From: Cylindrodendrum hubeiense
Taxonomy: Eukaryota > Ascomycota > Sordariomycetes > Hypocreales > Nectriaceae
Direction of reading: 5' to 3'
Length of the DNA stretch: 32,345 nt
Assembly (NCBI GenBank): GCA_014621425.1
Contig: JAANBB010000445.1
Location: 1-32,345, forward strand
Of this stretch, positions 1-11,053 are shown one piece after another. Each line of letters starts with the position of its first letter. The first letter of the stretch is position 1. Made by a program: the position numbers and the translations under genes. A model generated the notes under the pieces. That model saw nothing but the letters and a program-made list of their open reading frames with translations. It searched no databases and was not told the origin of the DNA.

Positions 1-3000
1 CCTAGTATTAACCATGAAATGAACTTATAGTAAGGCCTAGAAAATAAAGAACTACCTCTACTATAGGGCTCTCTTTATAATATATCTCAGGAAGAGTTAC
101 TAGTCTTATAAAAGATACTTATAGACTTACTTAATAAGAGCTATATATAGGTTAATAGTTCTATTACTATAGCCCCAGTGTTATTTGTCAAGAAACTTAA
201 AGGGGGTCTTCACTTCTACTATAATTATTACATACTTAATATAATTATATAATAAGATTAGTACCCCCTACCCCTAATAACAGAGACCCTATAGAGCCTA
301 TTAGGGGCCCGCTGGTTTATTAAGCTAGATATAGTAACTACCTTTCACAAGATCTAAATAGTAAAGGGACATAAAGCTAAAATCGCTTTCTATACCAGAT
401 TTAGCTCTTTTAAATAACTAGTATATCTATTTGGATTTAGTAATACCCCCACTATATTCTAGTAGTATATTAATCAGATCCTATAATAGGATCTAAATGA
501 CTTTATTATAATATATCTTAATAATATATTAATCTATTCAAGTAATACCTAGAAAGATTATATAATAAAGGTATAGCGAGTTCTTAGCACCCTCTTAGAA
601 GCCGGATTTAGCCTGGATTTAAAGAAGTGTGAATTTATAGTCAAGGAGGTTAAATATCTAGGCTTTATTATCAAGATAAGGAAAGGGGTATTCTATAATC
701 CTAATAAATAATAAGCTATCTGCAATTAGAAAGTACCTATAATAGTTAAGAGGATTCAGAGCTTTCTGGGATTTACTAATTATTATCAGGTCTTTATACC
801 TGAATTCTCAGATATTATTATATCCCTTACTAAGCTTACTAAGAAAGATATCCCTTTTATCTGGGGACCTAGCTAGGAAGTAATATTCTAGGAACTAAAA
901 TATCACTTCTGCGAGGCTCCTGTACTAGTAAAATAAAACCCAAATAGGAAGATTTTTATAGAGTCAGATAGCTCGGATTATATATTGGGAGGAGCCCTCT
1001 TATAAGAGGATAATAAAGGTTATTATTACCTAGTCACTTTCCACTTATAATAACTTATTAAATATAAATATAACTATCTGATTTATAATTAAGAGATATT
1101 AGTAATTATAAGCTATTTAGATACCTGGAGGGTAGAGCTAAGGAACTATAAGTCTTTTAAGGTAATTACTAATTATAAAAACCTTCTTTACTTTATAATA
1201 AAATAATACCTCTCCGCCTAATAAAGTTACTAGACTAGTAACCTATAAGTATATAACTTCACATTACATTACTAACTAGACAGCGAGAATACTATAATAG
1301 ATATATTAAGTTACTATAATTAGGATACCCCTTAAGACCTAATTGATAACCAGGAAAAAGAAAGGTTCTGGTAACTCATCCCAGACTCCATAATACCAGA
1401 AAGGACCTACATCTAACTCACAGTATACTTAATAATATTAAGAGTAGTATTCCTATTATTCCCGGAATTATAGTAATTATAGGAGATAATCTCCTAAGAA
1501 AACTTAACTTACTATAATATAATTATAACTATCAAGTAAGAGGTCTATAGATTCCCCCTAGAACTAAAATTTAAGATTAATATTATAGACTGTCAAGTAA
1601 TTCCCTAAGGGTAGTTAACCTATAGGGACTGATTATAAATATTAGGGGATAATAGTTTTAAAAACCCCTAGGAGATTACTAAGAATATACTATAAACTTA
1701 TATTATTTAACTAGAATATAATATAATTACCTCTAATTACCTAGGATAAAATAATATTATAATAATTATAGAAAGATATTGGTTTTAGTTAGGTTACTTA
1801 TAGCTTATTTATATCTTTACTACTAATTATAATCTCTATAATCAGAGTTATATTTAGAGGGAAGTTAAGAAAGGCCTATTAAAATCCCTTCTAATCTTAT
1901 AATAACCTCAAAATAATATTACTATAAACTTTATTATAGATCTCCTAGCTTTAGATATTAGTAGTTCTTACTATCTCTGGGTAATTATTAATTATCTTAT
2001 ATAGGCTATTATCCTTGAGGAGATAACTACTATAAATACTAAGATATATATACAATGATTTATTAGCTATCACTATTACTTCTACGGGATATCCTATTCT
2101 ATTATTAATAATAGAGATATTAATTAGATAAATAACTTTTAGTATATCTTCTATAAGCTTATAGGGATTAAGTAATACCTTAATACTATATATCACTCTC
2201 AGATAGATAGAATCTCTAAATATTATAACTAGGAGATCTAAGCTTATCTATATACTTATATTATTTACTTATAGAAAGACTAGGATTACTATTTACTTAT
2301 AATATAACTCGCACTTAATAATAGAGAATATACCTTAACTAAGTTTAGTCCTTTTTTTATTAAGTATAACTATTATATTAATATCTTTAAAATAGAGAAG
2401 ATTAAGGAATATAACCTAAGGAATAATAATAAGATTATTATACTAGAGTTAGTATAAAAGTTATATAATATTTATAAATTTATCTAAGTTATGTTAGTTA
2501 TTGTCTAATAATACTATAAGGAGAAAGTAAATAAGAAATAACAACCTAGTAAATAGCTTAGAGTTAGAGACCTTATCTAGCTTAATCTTAGGAATTTCAA
2601 AATACTAAGACCCTCGAGGAAATTAGACTAATTATACTATAAATACTAAGTCACGAAAATTATTAACTTATATATAATTAAGTTAAATATACCTAAAGTA
2701 ACCTATTCGCGATTTTATATTAATTTCTTAAAGAAGGTATAGAATAACTCCCTTCTAGACTAAAAGAATAATAATATCTAACCACTATTAATATAAGTAA
2801 AGGAAGATAATAAGTTTAAGATAAAAAAGATCCTCTATACCTATAATAAGAGATAAGGTTATAATATCATATATAAGGTATTATTATATTAAAAGGGATA
2901 TAAATAACTTAACTAGGAGTTAATAGATAACCTATAAGATCTCTAAGTACTTAACTATTATAAAGTAAAATATAGGCTAATTAGGATCTTAGATAGCCCC

Positions 3001-3100
3001 CGCAGTAATTATAAAGTAAGGGGAAAGTGCTATTATAAGACAGGCTAGGTTTATATTTATAAGAATAATCATCACAGAGATAATAAGATTATAGTAATTT
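1..3100 (+). mobile_element. RIP-degenerated Ty3/Gypsy chromovirus pol remnant (5' part outside the window)
   Basis: Reading the plus strand through many in-frame TAA/TAG codons gives a continuous chromoviral Pol order. Reverse transcriptase spans about 170-900, with recognisable stretches such as KLDIVT and LLEAGFSLDLKKCEF. RNase H spans about 940-1,320 (FIESDSSDYILGGALL). The integrase zinc region and core span about 1,750-2,400. A chromodomain lies near 2,810-2,990. The stops are what TGG-to-TAG and CAA/CAG-to-TAA/TAG would leave, and the region is almost pure TpA, so C-to-T change on both strands (RIP) is the straightforward explanation. The catalytic RT motif at 511-528 reads YLNNIL instead of YLDDIL. 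Gag and protease would lie left of base 1; no LTR could be recognised. The element cannot encode a working protein. Identification as a chromovirus is firm; exact ends are not. Confidence 0.88.
2810..2990 (+). other. Chromodomain remnant at the end of the retrotransposon integrase
   Basis: The translated remnant keeps a chromodomain layout: a YKVLLY strand, a KGY core, an N-stop-E where the family has N-x-W-E, then DNL and a terminal VLNYYK helix. In intact chromoviruses this module at the integrase C-terminus is thought to direct insertion to heterochromatin through methylated histone H3. Here the tryptophan of the WEP signature has become a stop, as TGG-to-TAG by RIP predicts. It confirms the lineage but has no present function. 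Confidence 0.75.
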
Positions 3101-6100
3101 AGTTAATTTCTCCCTATATAGGGGTTACGGACACACTAACTATATAGAATTAAGCCTAGTGGGCAAACCTAAAATAAAAAAACAAAAAATAAGTAATAAT
3201 AATATAGTGAGAGTGTGGGAGGGTTATAGTGGGGGCGGGAGAGAGGATGGTATTTATTCCTTGTCCTCCTTATCCTTATTATTCTTGTCCTTATTAGTAA
3301 TATCCTCGGGGAGGGAGGTGGAGCTAATATAACTAGATAGCGAGATCACATTACCCTCAAGATTAGTGAGAATACCCCGGAGGGTGTTAGTAATATCAAT
3401 CTAAACTAAGAGGCCCATAATAATAATATACTATAAGAGTATAGTAATCTTACTAGAGACACAGGCCTCATCAGTGATAGTAATAGTGAGAGCGGAGTAA
3501 GTGCACACCGCCTTATCTCTGTGGGAGATATAATATAATACCTACTTCACGGCCTTGCAAGTAGAGGCCTGTAGGGGGTTAGCTAGGTTGTGGTAAATAA
3601 GCAGAATACTTATAGTAGCTATGATATACTTATTAGCGGGGAGCTCCTTGATATTATTAATAACAGTGAAGAGATAGTTAAGGATTATACATTACTTCTT
3701 GGCTAGCTATATTATAATAAGTTAGTAGAGAATACATAAAGGGAAAGGTATATTTACCTTAAAGTAGGGCTTATTATTCTTCTAACAGTGGGCACACTTA
3801 TCAGAGATAGCTATTAAGTAAGTTAATAATGAGTATATAGTAAGATAATAGAGTAATTAATAGCTAGACTTTGTCTTATAGGAGATAGGGGCGGGCAGTG
3901 GGATCTCTGTGCCCTTACAGTATGTGGTCTTACTAGGCCGCCAAGTAGCCGCGTTAGCCAAATAATATTTATAACTAATAGGACTATATAATAGGTTAGC
4001 TACTTACTTATTATATAAAAGGAAAGGACTAAATATTTATACTATATTCGCGGAGAAGGTAAGGAGAGTCTGAATATTAATATCTACTACTAAGCAATTA
4101 GTAATATATTTATAGTAAGATAAGGAATTTAAGAAGAAAGGATAATATATAAAAAGTTAATTAAGTTAGAGAAGGAAGAAGACTATGACCTATACAGGAT
4201 ATTGAGATATTTAAATAGTTATAAAGCTAACAATTTAAAATATTCTAGAGGAATAATAGGATCGTAATATCCTATTATTCTCTATTATCTTTATAACTAT
4301 TTATTCCTTTAATAAATACTAATATATAATAATATTTACCTCAAGCTATATATAACCTAATAATTACCCACCTAACAATCACAATAACTTAGCCCTAATT
4401 AAGTACTGTATATAGTAATAGCCACAAGAGCTAACATAACTATTATTACTAGTGCGTATAATATATAACCTAATTAAGACTAGTATATAGAGAATAATAG
4501 CAATTTATGATATAATAGCTACTATTAAGGGAAAGGTCGTTTACAGAGACTTACCTAATTAGGAATACAATTGATAAAGAGTGATCCCTACGGCTATATA
4601 GTAGTTAAGGAATAGCTATACCTGATATTAGGTATAACCGAGAATAACCAAATTAGAGAGAGATTACAAGACCACACCCGGTATAATAAGAGATAGGATA
4701 AGTTAGGTCAGAACTAAAGATTAATTAGGATATTAATAAGGATTAGCTACAACCTCATAGTAAGATCTAAAAAAGGTAAGGAAGGAGGACCTATTAGAGG
4801 CTAAGCCTAGATTGCATGGACCTGGATAACTCTAGGTCCGAGGAGCTCTGGGACTAGTAAGCAGCCCCATATTATTATCGGGAAGAAATCTTTACTAGGG
4901 TGTAGCTAAAGGAGACTTCCTATTCCTCCCTTAGGATTGGCTCCTGGAATCAATTAATATCCACTCTTATTTTTTATAGAAATCACTATAAATATATAGT
5001 GAGCTTACTTCTATAACTTAGATATATAATTTAGGATTCCCTCTTATTAGATAAACTCAGGGCTCGTCCCTTATAATAGGTTTTGAGATAATAGAAGAGA
5101 TAATTATAGCTTAGGAAGGTCTCCTTATAATACTTATACTATAAGGGTCTTACTAGATAGTAAGGCTTGTCTCTAACTATCTATTAGGGCAAGATATAGT
5201 AGCTAGTGAGGTTATATTCCTCCAAGACTATTTCTAAGAGGAAAGAGTATTAGCAGGTCTCACAGGTAAAGCTAGGATTAATAGGAAGGTCAGAGATTAA
5301 TCTGGTTATAGCTATAATATAAACCTATTAGGATTTTACTAAGAAGGCTAAAGAATCTGATAGAGAGGCCTTATCCTTATTATTAATATTAGAGATAATA
5401 GGACTCTAATTAGTCTTAAGCTTAAGTTTAGATTTAGTTATTTAGTATTTCTTTTTAAAGGTAATCTTTTTTAGGCTATTATAATAATTATAATTATAAT
5501 AATTATCTCAGGACTTATTTTAATAGTGGTTATTATTATTATTATCTTAAGCTCTATAATTATCTTAGAAAGGGCAGTTATAATTATCCTGTTAATTATT
5601 ATAATTATAGTTATTATAGTAGTCTTAGAGTTAGTCTTGAGATTAGTTTTTATATTAATTATAATTATGATTTTATCTACTAGAGCAGTTATAGTCTTAC
5701 TAGATAGAAAAGTAATTATCTTAATATCCTTATTATTATCAGACTATCTCCGTGATTACTAATTAAAAGTCTTTATATTCCTAGATAAAATCAGATAATC
5801 TATCTTTTAACCTTAATATCTTAAGAAGATAAGAGATCTTATAATTAATTTGTAAGTAGATTATCTAGATAATAAATCTCTCCTCTATAATACTAAGTTA
5901 CTTAATATATACTATCTTATACTAGACTTATTATATAAGGCTAATATTATTATTAATAAGACTAAAGATATACTTTCTAGTATAGAAATCAGTTATAATT
6001 TTAATATCTAGGTATTTAAAGCAAGCTATTAACTTCTTATAGAACTTATAGATAAGAATATTAAGAAGTCTATTATACTAGCCTGTACTAAGTTCACTTA

Positions 6101-7930
6101 TAAATTATCCCTGAGCTCTATCTCTAAGTATAGAGATATAATAATCCTAGAAAGAATTCTTATTATAGTACTTAAAGACTTGAAAATACTTATAGAAGAG
6201 ATATATATTAATATAAATCTATTTATCCTAACTAATAATTAATCCTGTTTTCTTAAGATCCTTATAATCTAGATTAAAGATACTAATAGTCTCCTTCTTA
6301 ACCCTCTTCTAAGAGTTATTTCTAGCTATAGATAAAATATAAGACTGATTCTATTAAACTTAATAGAGAGTATTAATAATTATCTTACTATTATTTAAAG
6401 AGTTATTAAGGGGTAGGTTATAATAAGATATAGAACTATACTAATTTCCTCGTAAAGGTAATAGGTTAGAGTTTAGGACAGTCTTATAACTTTAGATTAG
6501 ACTCTAAGAATTAAGTAGTTCAGGGATATTATCTTTATATTTCAGAGAGCCTCTTATAATAATAAGCTTAATACTAATAGATTTATTAGATAAGTTAAAA
6601 TTAAATTATTTTATAATAGTCTTCTATTACTAGCTAAGATAGTCTAGATTAATAATCCTAGTATAAGATAGTCTAAGGAGATCTTATATATAACTATCTT
6701 AGATAATAAACTTTAAAATAAAGTATTAAAGACTATAAATAATATTACTATCCTAAAAAATTAATATTTTAAGGATCTCTTAAATAAGAATCTCACTTAG
6801 AAAATAGGAATAATAAAGACCCTATCTAAGAATCTTAATATTATATAGATCCTTAAACTATCTAATTATAACCTACCTATTAAGATTCTTAATATCTTAA
6901 GGGTTTACTAAGAAATACTTATATTATATTATTATACGTATAGGATTAAATAACTTATTATCACTTAAGATATAAGAGTGGACTATTATAATTCTAGGAA
7001 TTATAATAGCCTTATATACTTAAATTATAGAGATATTATTATCTCTAGAGATATTATAGATCTATTATTAATTTAATATAATAATATAAGGCCTTAGATA
7101 AGTTATAACTATTATAATAAGTTAACTAAGGGATACCCACCTAAGAAATTATAATATTATTCTAATTTTAATTAATTAGGGGAATTAAATTTTCTCTATT
7201 CTTAAAATAGAGTTAACTATCTATTACTTTATCTTTATATACTTATAGTATATAATTCTTAATATAGTTTTAGGGGATCTGACTATAATCTATAATATCT
7301 AGAAACCCTAGATTTAATTAAGTTAAGTAATAAAAAGAATTAAAGTTAATTCTATTTTTACTAATTAAAATAAAGGGAGATAATTAATATTAATATTAAC
7401 TATAATTATAGGATTTTAAGTTAAGTAAGATAATATTAAGATTCTTATAGCTAACTAATAGTAGAATAAAATATAAAAGTCAATAATATAATCTATATAC
7501 GGGGATTATAATAGGACTATAAGTTTAAATTTATTTAATTTCCTTTTTTTACTTTTTTCTTATAAGGGCTTGGCTAATATTAATACCCATAATAGGCTAG
7601 CTTAGGAGGTAAAATTAGCATTTAGTATAATAATAATCTACAAGACAGGAAGAAAGGGTATTTTTAAGTACACTTCTTTAAGGGATATTATACTTTAATA
7701 TAATTATCACTTAAGGATAATAGTATAAGGGGGATATAGAGTAGGCTATAGTTCTAGTATTATTATAAAGGTCAGGATCTAGGAGAAAACTAATTATACT
7801 ACCAAGGATCACATAATTATAGTTAGTCAGCCCGAAATTAGAGGACCTGGTTAGTCAGCTTCGGCCATGGTACCATCAAAGTAAATTACAGGCTAGTTAA
7901 CTATACGATAGCTACAATTACTACCATTTA
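3100..7930. repeat. Extreme AT-rich, RIP-mutated repeat block
   Basis: Apart from the degraded minus-strand frame at 3,254-3,960, this stretch is dominated by TA dinucleotides with CpA and TpG strongly depleted, and TAA/TAG stops occur in every frame. Readable but broken frames on the plus strand between about 5,800 and 7,450 suggest further transposon protein (long Ile/Leu/Asn/Tyr-rich segments), but no catalytic motif could be assigned. The open frame at 5,526-5,762 is a low-complexity Ile/Val run created by base composition. The most likely reading is one or more repeated elements inactivated by RIP and now heterochromatic. Between 7,800 and 7,930 the composition begins to recover. Confidence 0.8.
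3254..3960 (-). pseudogene. RIP-degraded reading frame of unknown function with a CxxC motif
   Basis: On the minus strand one frame runs from about 3,960 to a TAA at 3,254-3,256 without any frameshift; it is interrupted only by TAG/TAA codons of the type RIP makes. It contains a Cys-Ala-His-Cys cluster (about 3,785-3,796) followed by K-N-N-K-P and a Tyr where a third Cys would fit. It then has a helical middle part (KELPANKYIIAT near 3,613-3,649) and ends in a charged Lys/Asp/Asn-rich tail. This stretch has more G and C than its surroundings. The strand is opposite to the chromovirus, so it is a separate gene or element. I do not recognise the family; a DNA- or RNA-binding accessory protein of a transposon is one guess. 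Confidence 0.5.
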
Positions 7931-8002
7931 ATATATTAAAATACGAGGGTCACAATGTGAGGGTATTCAGAATGTAAGAAAGAAGGTTGTTTTTCTATCT
8001 CT

Positions 8003-8048
8003 GCGGTCGTGGGCTCGGGACCGTAAGGATCCCGGCCCACGTGACCGC
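8003..8048. repeat. Inverted repeat / hairpin with near-perfect 18-19 bp arms
   Basis: The left arm 8,003-8,020 pairs with the right arm 8,030-8,048 across a 9-base loop; the right arm carries a two-base bulge (AC) and one pair is a G-T wobble. The right arm contains the E-box-like hexamer CACGTG (8,038-8,043). It lies just inside the gene-space side of the AT-rich block. A second hairpin follows 20 bp later. Such paired palindromes occur in small non-autonomous elements and at transposon ends; function is not known. Confidence 0.6.
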
Positions 8049-8067
8049 ACAAGGCCTGATGCCTCAG

Positions 8068-8100
8068 GCCCGACCTCGAGCTTGAAGCTCGGGATCGGGC
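8068..8100. repeat. Second GC-rich hairpin next to the first
   Basis: Arms of 14 bases (8,068-8,081 and 8,087-8,100) pair at 12 of 14 positions around a five-base TTGAA loop. The unit begins with GCCCGA and ends with TCGGGC. No coding frame explains it, and no T-run follows that would make it a terminator. Confidence 0.55.
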
Positions 8101-8528
8101 TTCCCGCATCACGCGTAACGTAGTTAACACAATGCAGGTTAGGAGTCTCCCAGGGGCTGGACGCAGCACGCGTGCTAAAAGCACCGGAAGCGAGGGCCCA
8201 TGGAGAGATCGGCAGCAGGGTGTGTTGCCCCGCCTCTTTCTCTTAGAGAGTCAGATACCAAACTTGGGCTTCCTTTTTTCACTTTTAAGCCATTCACCGG
8301 CTGGACAATAACTGTCCATGAACAAGTTCAAGAAACGGTCTGAGAACATCATGACTCGAAGCTTCCTGGATGGCATTAGCGACGTAAAATACGCTTTTTT
8401 GAGAGCTTCAGAGCCTGCACGACCCGGGTAGAGGTAGCGTCGACGCCAATTCACTGCCCCATCCTAGCACTTCCGCCGATGCACCACATGATAACGGCAA
8501 TGGTTCCAGTATCAGCGTCGAACGATAA

Positions 8529-9262
8529 CGACACCAGATTTTTCTCGACGCCAAGCAGCTGTGTCAGAGCAAGAGGGAGCGGGCCGAAGACGTGAGGCTC
8601 GATACCCTAGCCGAAACACCCGGCGCGACAATCACAAACGGCGACTCTGGTCCTAATGGTGTAGTCACTGCAATCAACATTCCTCACTTTCGACCCGCAG
8701 AAGCTTTTATCGATCCATTAGACGCAGATATGGTTATGTCGGCAGAGCAAGAATGTCTTCAAGAAAAGTGAGGCCTACAAATACCCAGAACCGCTCGACG
8801 CAGGGGCTTCTGCAAGGTCTAACAAGACGGCTGGAAGCGGGTGAGGTCGAACCGCGCGAGACAGGTGGCCCCAAGGAACGGGTAAACAAGTTAGAAGCTG
8901 CAGGACCAAAATTGATAATCAAGAAGCCGCTAGTGACGCCAGTGAGGAAGCAGAATATCAAGTGGCAGGATCGAGTCGCGACAACACGACATGCTGCGCA
9001 GCGGGAGTGCGAGTATGCGGCCGACGCTGCAGCAGAGGCTAGACATGTCACATCCCATGGTCTCCGCACGGCAACCATCGACGGCTGGGTTTTGAACGGT
9101 GGCGCAAAGCATTCCTGTTTGATGGCGCAACCGGATTATATGGTGACTATTCAAACGATATTGAACATAAATTCCCAACGCGTTTCATTTGCGGTCCACA
9201 GCAGCGACGGTGTGCCTTCATATACACTTACACCTGTTCGTTCTCAGCATCCGCTTTTTTAA
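8529..9262 (+). pseudogene. Broken open reading frames of unknown origin
   Basis: Two overlapping plus-strand frames look more like protein than chance. The first is open from 8,529 to a TGA at 8,769 and includes SKRERAEDV, a short Thr/Gly/Asn segment and MSAEQECLQEK. Reading continues two bases out of phase in a frame that starts with ATG at 8,753 and runs to 9,262; it is rich in Lys, Arg and Glu with an Ala-rich helical stretch (HAAQRECEYAADAAAEAR). A frameshift, or a missed small intron, may separate halves of one former gene. No family was recognised and no clear start exists for the first part. Position between the RIP block and intact genes suits a decayed transposon or gene. Confidence 0.3.
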
Positions 9263-9849
9263 AGTACGTAGGCATTCATTACTCGACAAAGGCAAGGGAT
9301 AATCACGGGTACCGAGAAAAGAGAGATAGCGAGCTCACCAGTGATAAATCATGTACCCAAAATCCCGTTCTCATCATATCACAAGACGATACTGATAATT
9401 TAGCTTATATCCTCACTTGTGTAGAATACTATTTGTAGCAGAGGACTTTTTGGGGGTAGTAGATCACGGTCATCCCAGTGCATGGGATGTAAGCTCAACC
9501 AGCTCGTAACAATTCGAGGCTCAAGTTCTTTCACATTACATTAGTGAGTGGGTGGAAAATGGTATTTATCAGAAATGGTTCTGTCTGGGCCCAACTTTAT
9601 GAAGCCCAATATGGAACAAGCCGGCGATTCGCAGCCGTCCTGTAAAACATTTGCTATGCGCGAATGGCGAAACTGGTCACACGCCGCACGCACAAACGAA
9701 GCGAAGAACCCGTGTCAATTCATCGCAACCTAGCAACAGACACTTGGTTGCTGCAATGTATCCGGTAGGATGTTGACTACACGTCTAATCACATAAAAAT
9801 AACTTCCGATAACCGTACCACGAAAAGTAAATGGCGTGCCAGCAATTCT
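9263..9849. other. Intergenic stretch without a recognisable gene
   Basis: Ordinary mid-GC sequence separating the broken frames from the 3' end of the membrane-protein gene. A 61-codon open frame at 9,548-9,733 has no family resemblance and is not called. I see no RNA gene, repeat or motif of note; the right end must contain the 3' UTR of the minus-strand gene. Confidence 0.5.
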
Positions 9850-11053
9850 TTACTTTCTCGTAGCGCTATCGTCACCCATTTCGTAGACAGGGTCGCGCTC
9901 ACGGGCCTCATGGCCCGGAGCTTCGTAGGCCGGGGCCGGGACAGGAGTAGGAAACGGTTGGGGATGTCCCCACCCTGCCTGGGAGATGGGGCTAACGGCA
10001 GTGTTGGGCGCAGCCATTGATTGCCGCTGCCAATCCGGATGGACCGACTGAACCGGCGAGTTCGGCATGGCGGTCTTCACATCGAGCGACCCGACCATTT
10101 GCATTTGCTGTTGATCCGTAGGGGGAGGACCGAAGTTTGTAGGGGCTATGTATGCTGGCCCGGTGTTGGCTGCAGGATCCTTGGGTTTCTTATTCTTTCG
10201 AAGCATGTAGATGACGCCAAAGACAATGAGAGCGATGACAGCCACGCCTCCGACTGCACCTCCAACAATAGCGCCGATGGGTGTCTTGGACTTGGGCTTA
10301 GGAACGGGAGGATCGGTTGGCCCAGGGACAGGGTCTGTGGAGGATGATGAAGTAGTCGTGGTCGTGGTCGAGGTCGTGGATGATGATGAAGTTGATATAG
10401 TTTCATCGTCTAGAACTGTTGTGATGAATTGGGGATCACTTTGGCCGTCCCAGGTGAAGTCGGCACTTTGGACCGCTGTTACGGGTGTTGGTGCACACCT
10501 GTAGTCGCGGACACCGCTCGGGAAATCATAGGTACGGCAGTACGGCGAAGCAGTATCCGTGCTGCAAGGATTTACCAGGTTAGCAGGCTGGGAGGGAGGA
10601 CGTCAAAATGATATCTTACCATATCAGATTGAACGAGTTACTCTGGCACACGTCGTTGCATTGTTCTGAGTCGGTAGCGATACTCATGGGGATGCATTGA
10701 ACATAGCCAGTAGCTCCACAAAGAATAGCGCCGATGGAAGTCACCTCCCACGAGCACAATGCCCCGTTATCGCAAGTAATGCCCACCCCTGCGGAACCTG
10801 ATAGATATCCACAGGTCTCGTCAGGGGATACAGTGAGGGTGAAGATGTCGGTGGTTGTCTCGGCCGCGCGGTATCTCAGGTCATGTCCCGCAATGCTCAT
10901 TAAGTCATCGAGTGCCATCGCGGCTGCTGTCGCTGTTGGCATGGCCCGCACATGTTCCTCTCTGGCTGGATGGTATCTCGGTACCATGGCGTTGACATTG
11001 TGGAGCAGGGCTCCAAGGAGGACAGCCTCCGCAGAGAGTGGTACCCAATACAT
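9850..11053 (-). CDS. Single-pass membrane protein with Cys-rich ectodomain, Ser/Thr stalk and cytosolic tail
   Basis: Two exons, 11,053-10,620 and 10,561-9,850, flank a 58-bp intron (GTAAGA donor, CTAAC branch, TTGCAG acceptor); the join makes a Cys codon and gives 381 residues. The N-terminus looks like a signal peptide (hydrophobic VLLGALL near residues 11-17). The extracellular half has regularly spaced cysteines, then a Ser/Thr-only stretch (TSSSSTTSTTTTTTSSSST) likely to be O-mannosylated and a Pro/Lys linker. One transmembrane helix follows (GAIVGGAVGGVAVIALIVFG), then basic RKNKK and a Pro/Gln-rich tail with VYEMGDD near the end. This Mid2/WSC-like architecture is typical of fungal cell-wall stress sensors, but no WSC signature was seen, so a sensor role is inference. 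ATG at 11,053 is chosen because the signal peptide starts there. Confidence 0.82.

Noticed and set aside
1951..2196. Minus-strand open frame of 81 codons
   Set aside because: It lies antisense to the readable integrase core of the chromovirus and is a by-product of AT-rich sequence.
5526..5762. Open frame of 78 codons in the AT block
   Set aside because: Low-complexity Ile/Val/Leu run produced by TpA-rich composition; no start context and no domain.
7101..7180. Possible Gag zinc knuckle with Cys changed to Tyr
   Set aside because: Spacing does not fit C-x2-C-x4-H-x4-C and the last Cys position reads Leu, so the match is not convincing.
8734..9078. Minus-strand open frame of 114 codons
   Set aside because: It is antisense to the plus-strand frame at 8,753-9,262 and has less protein-like composition.
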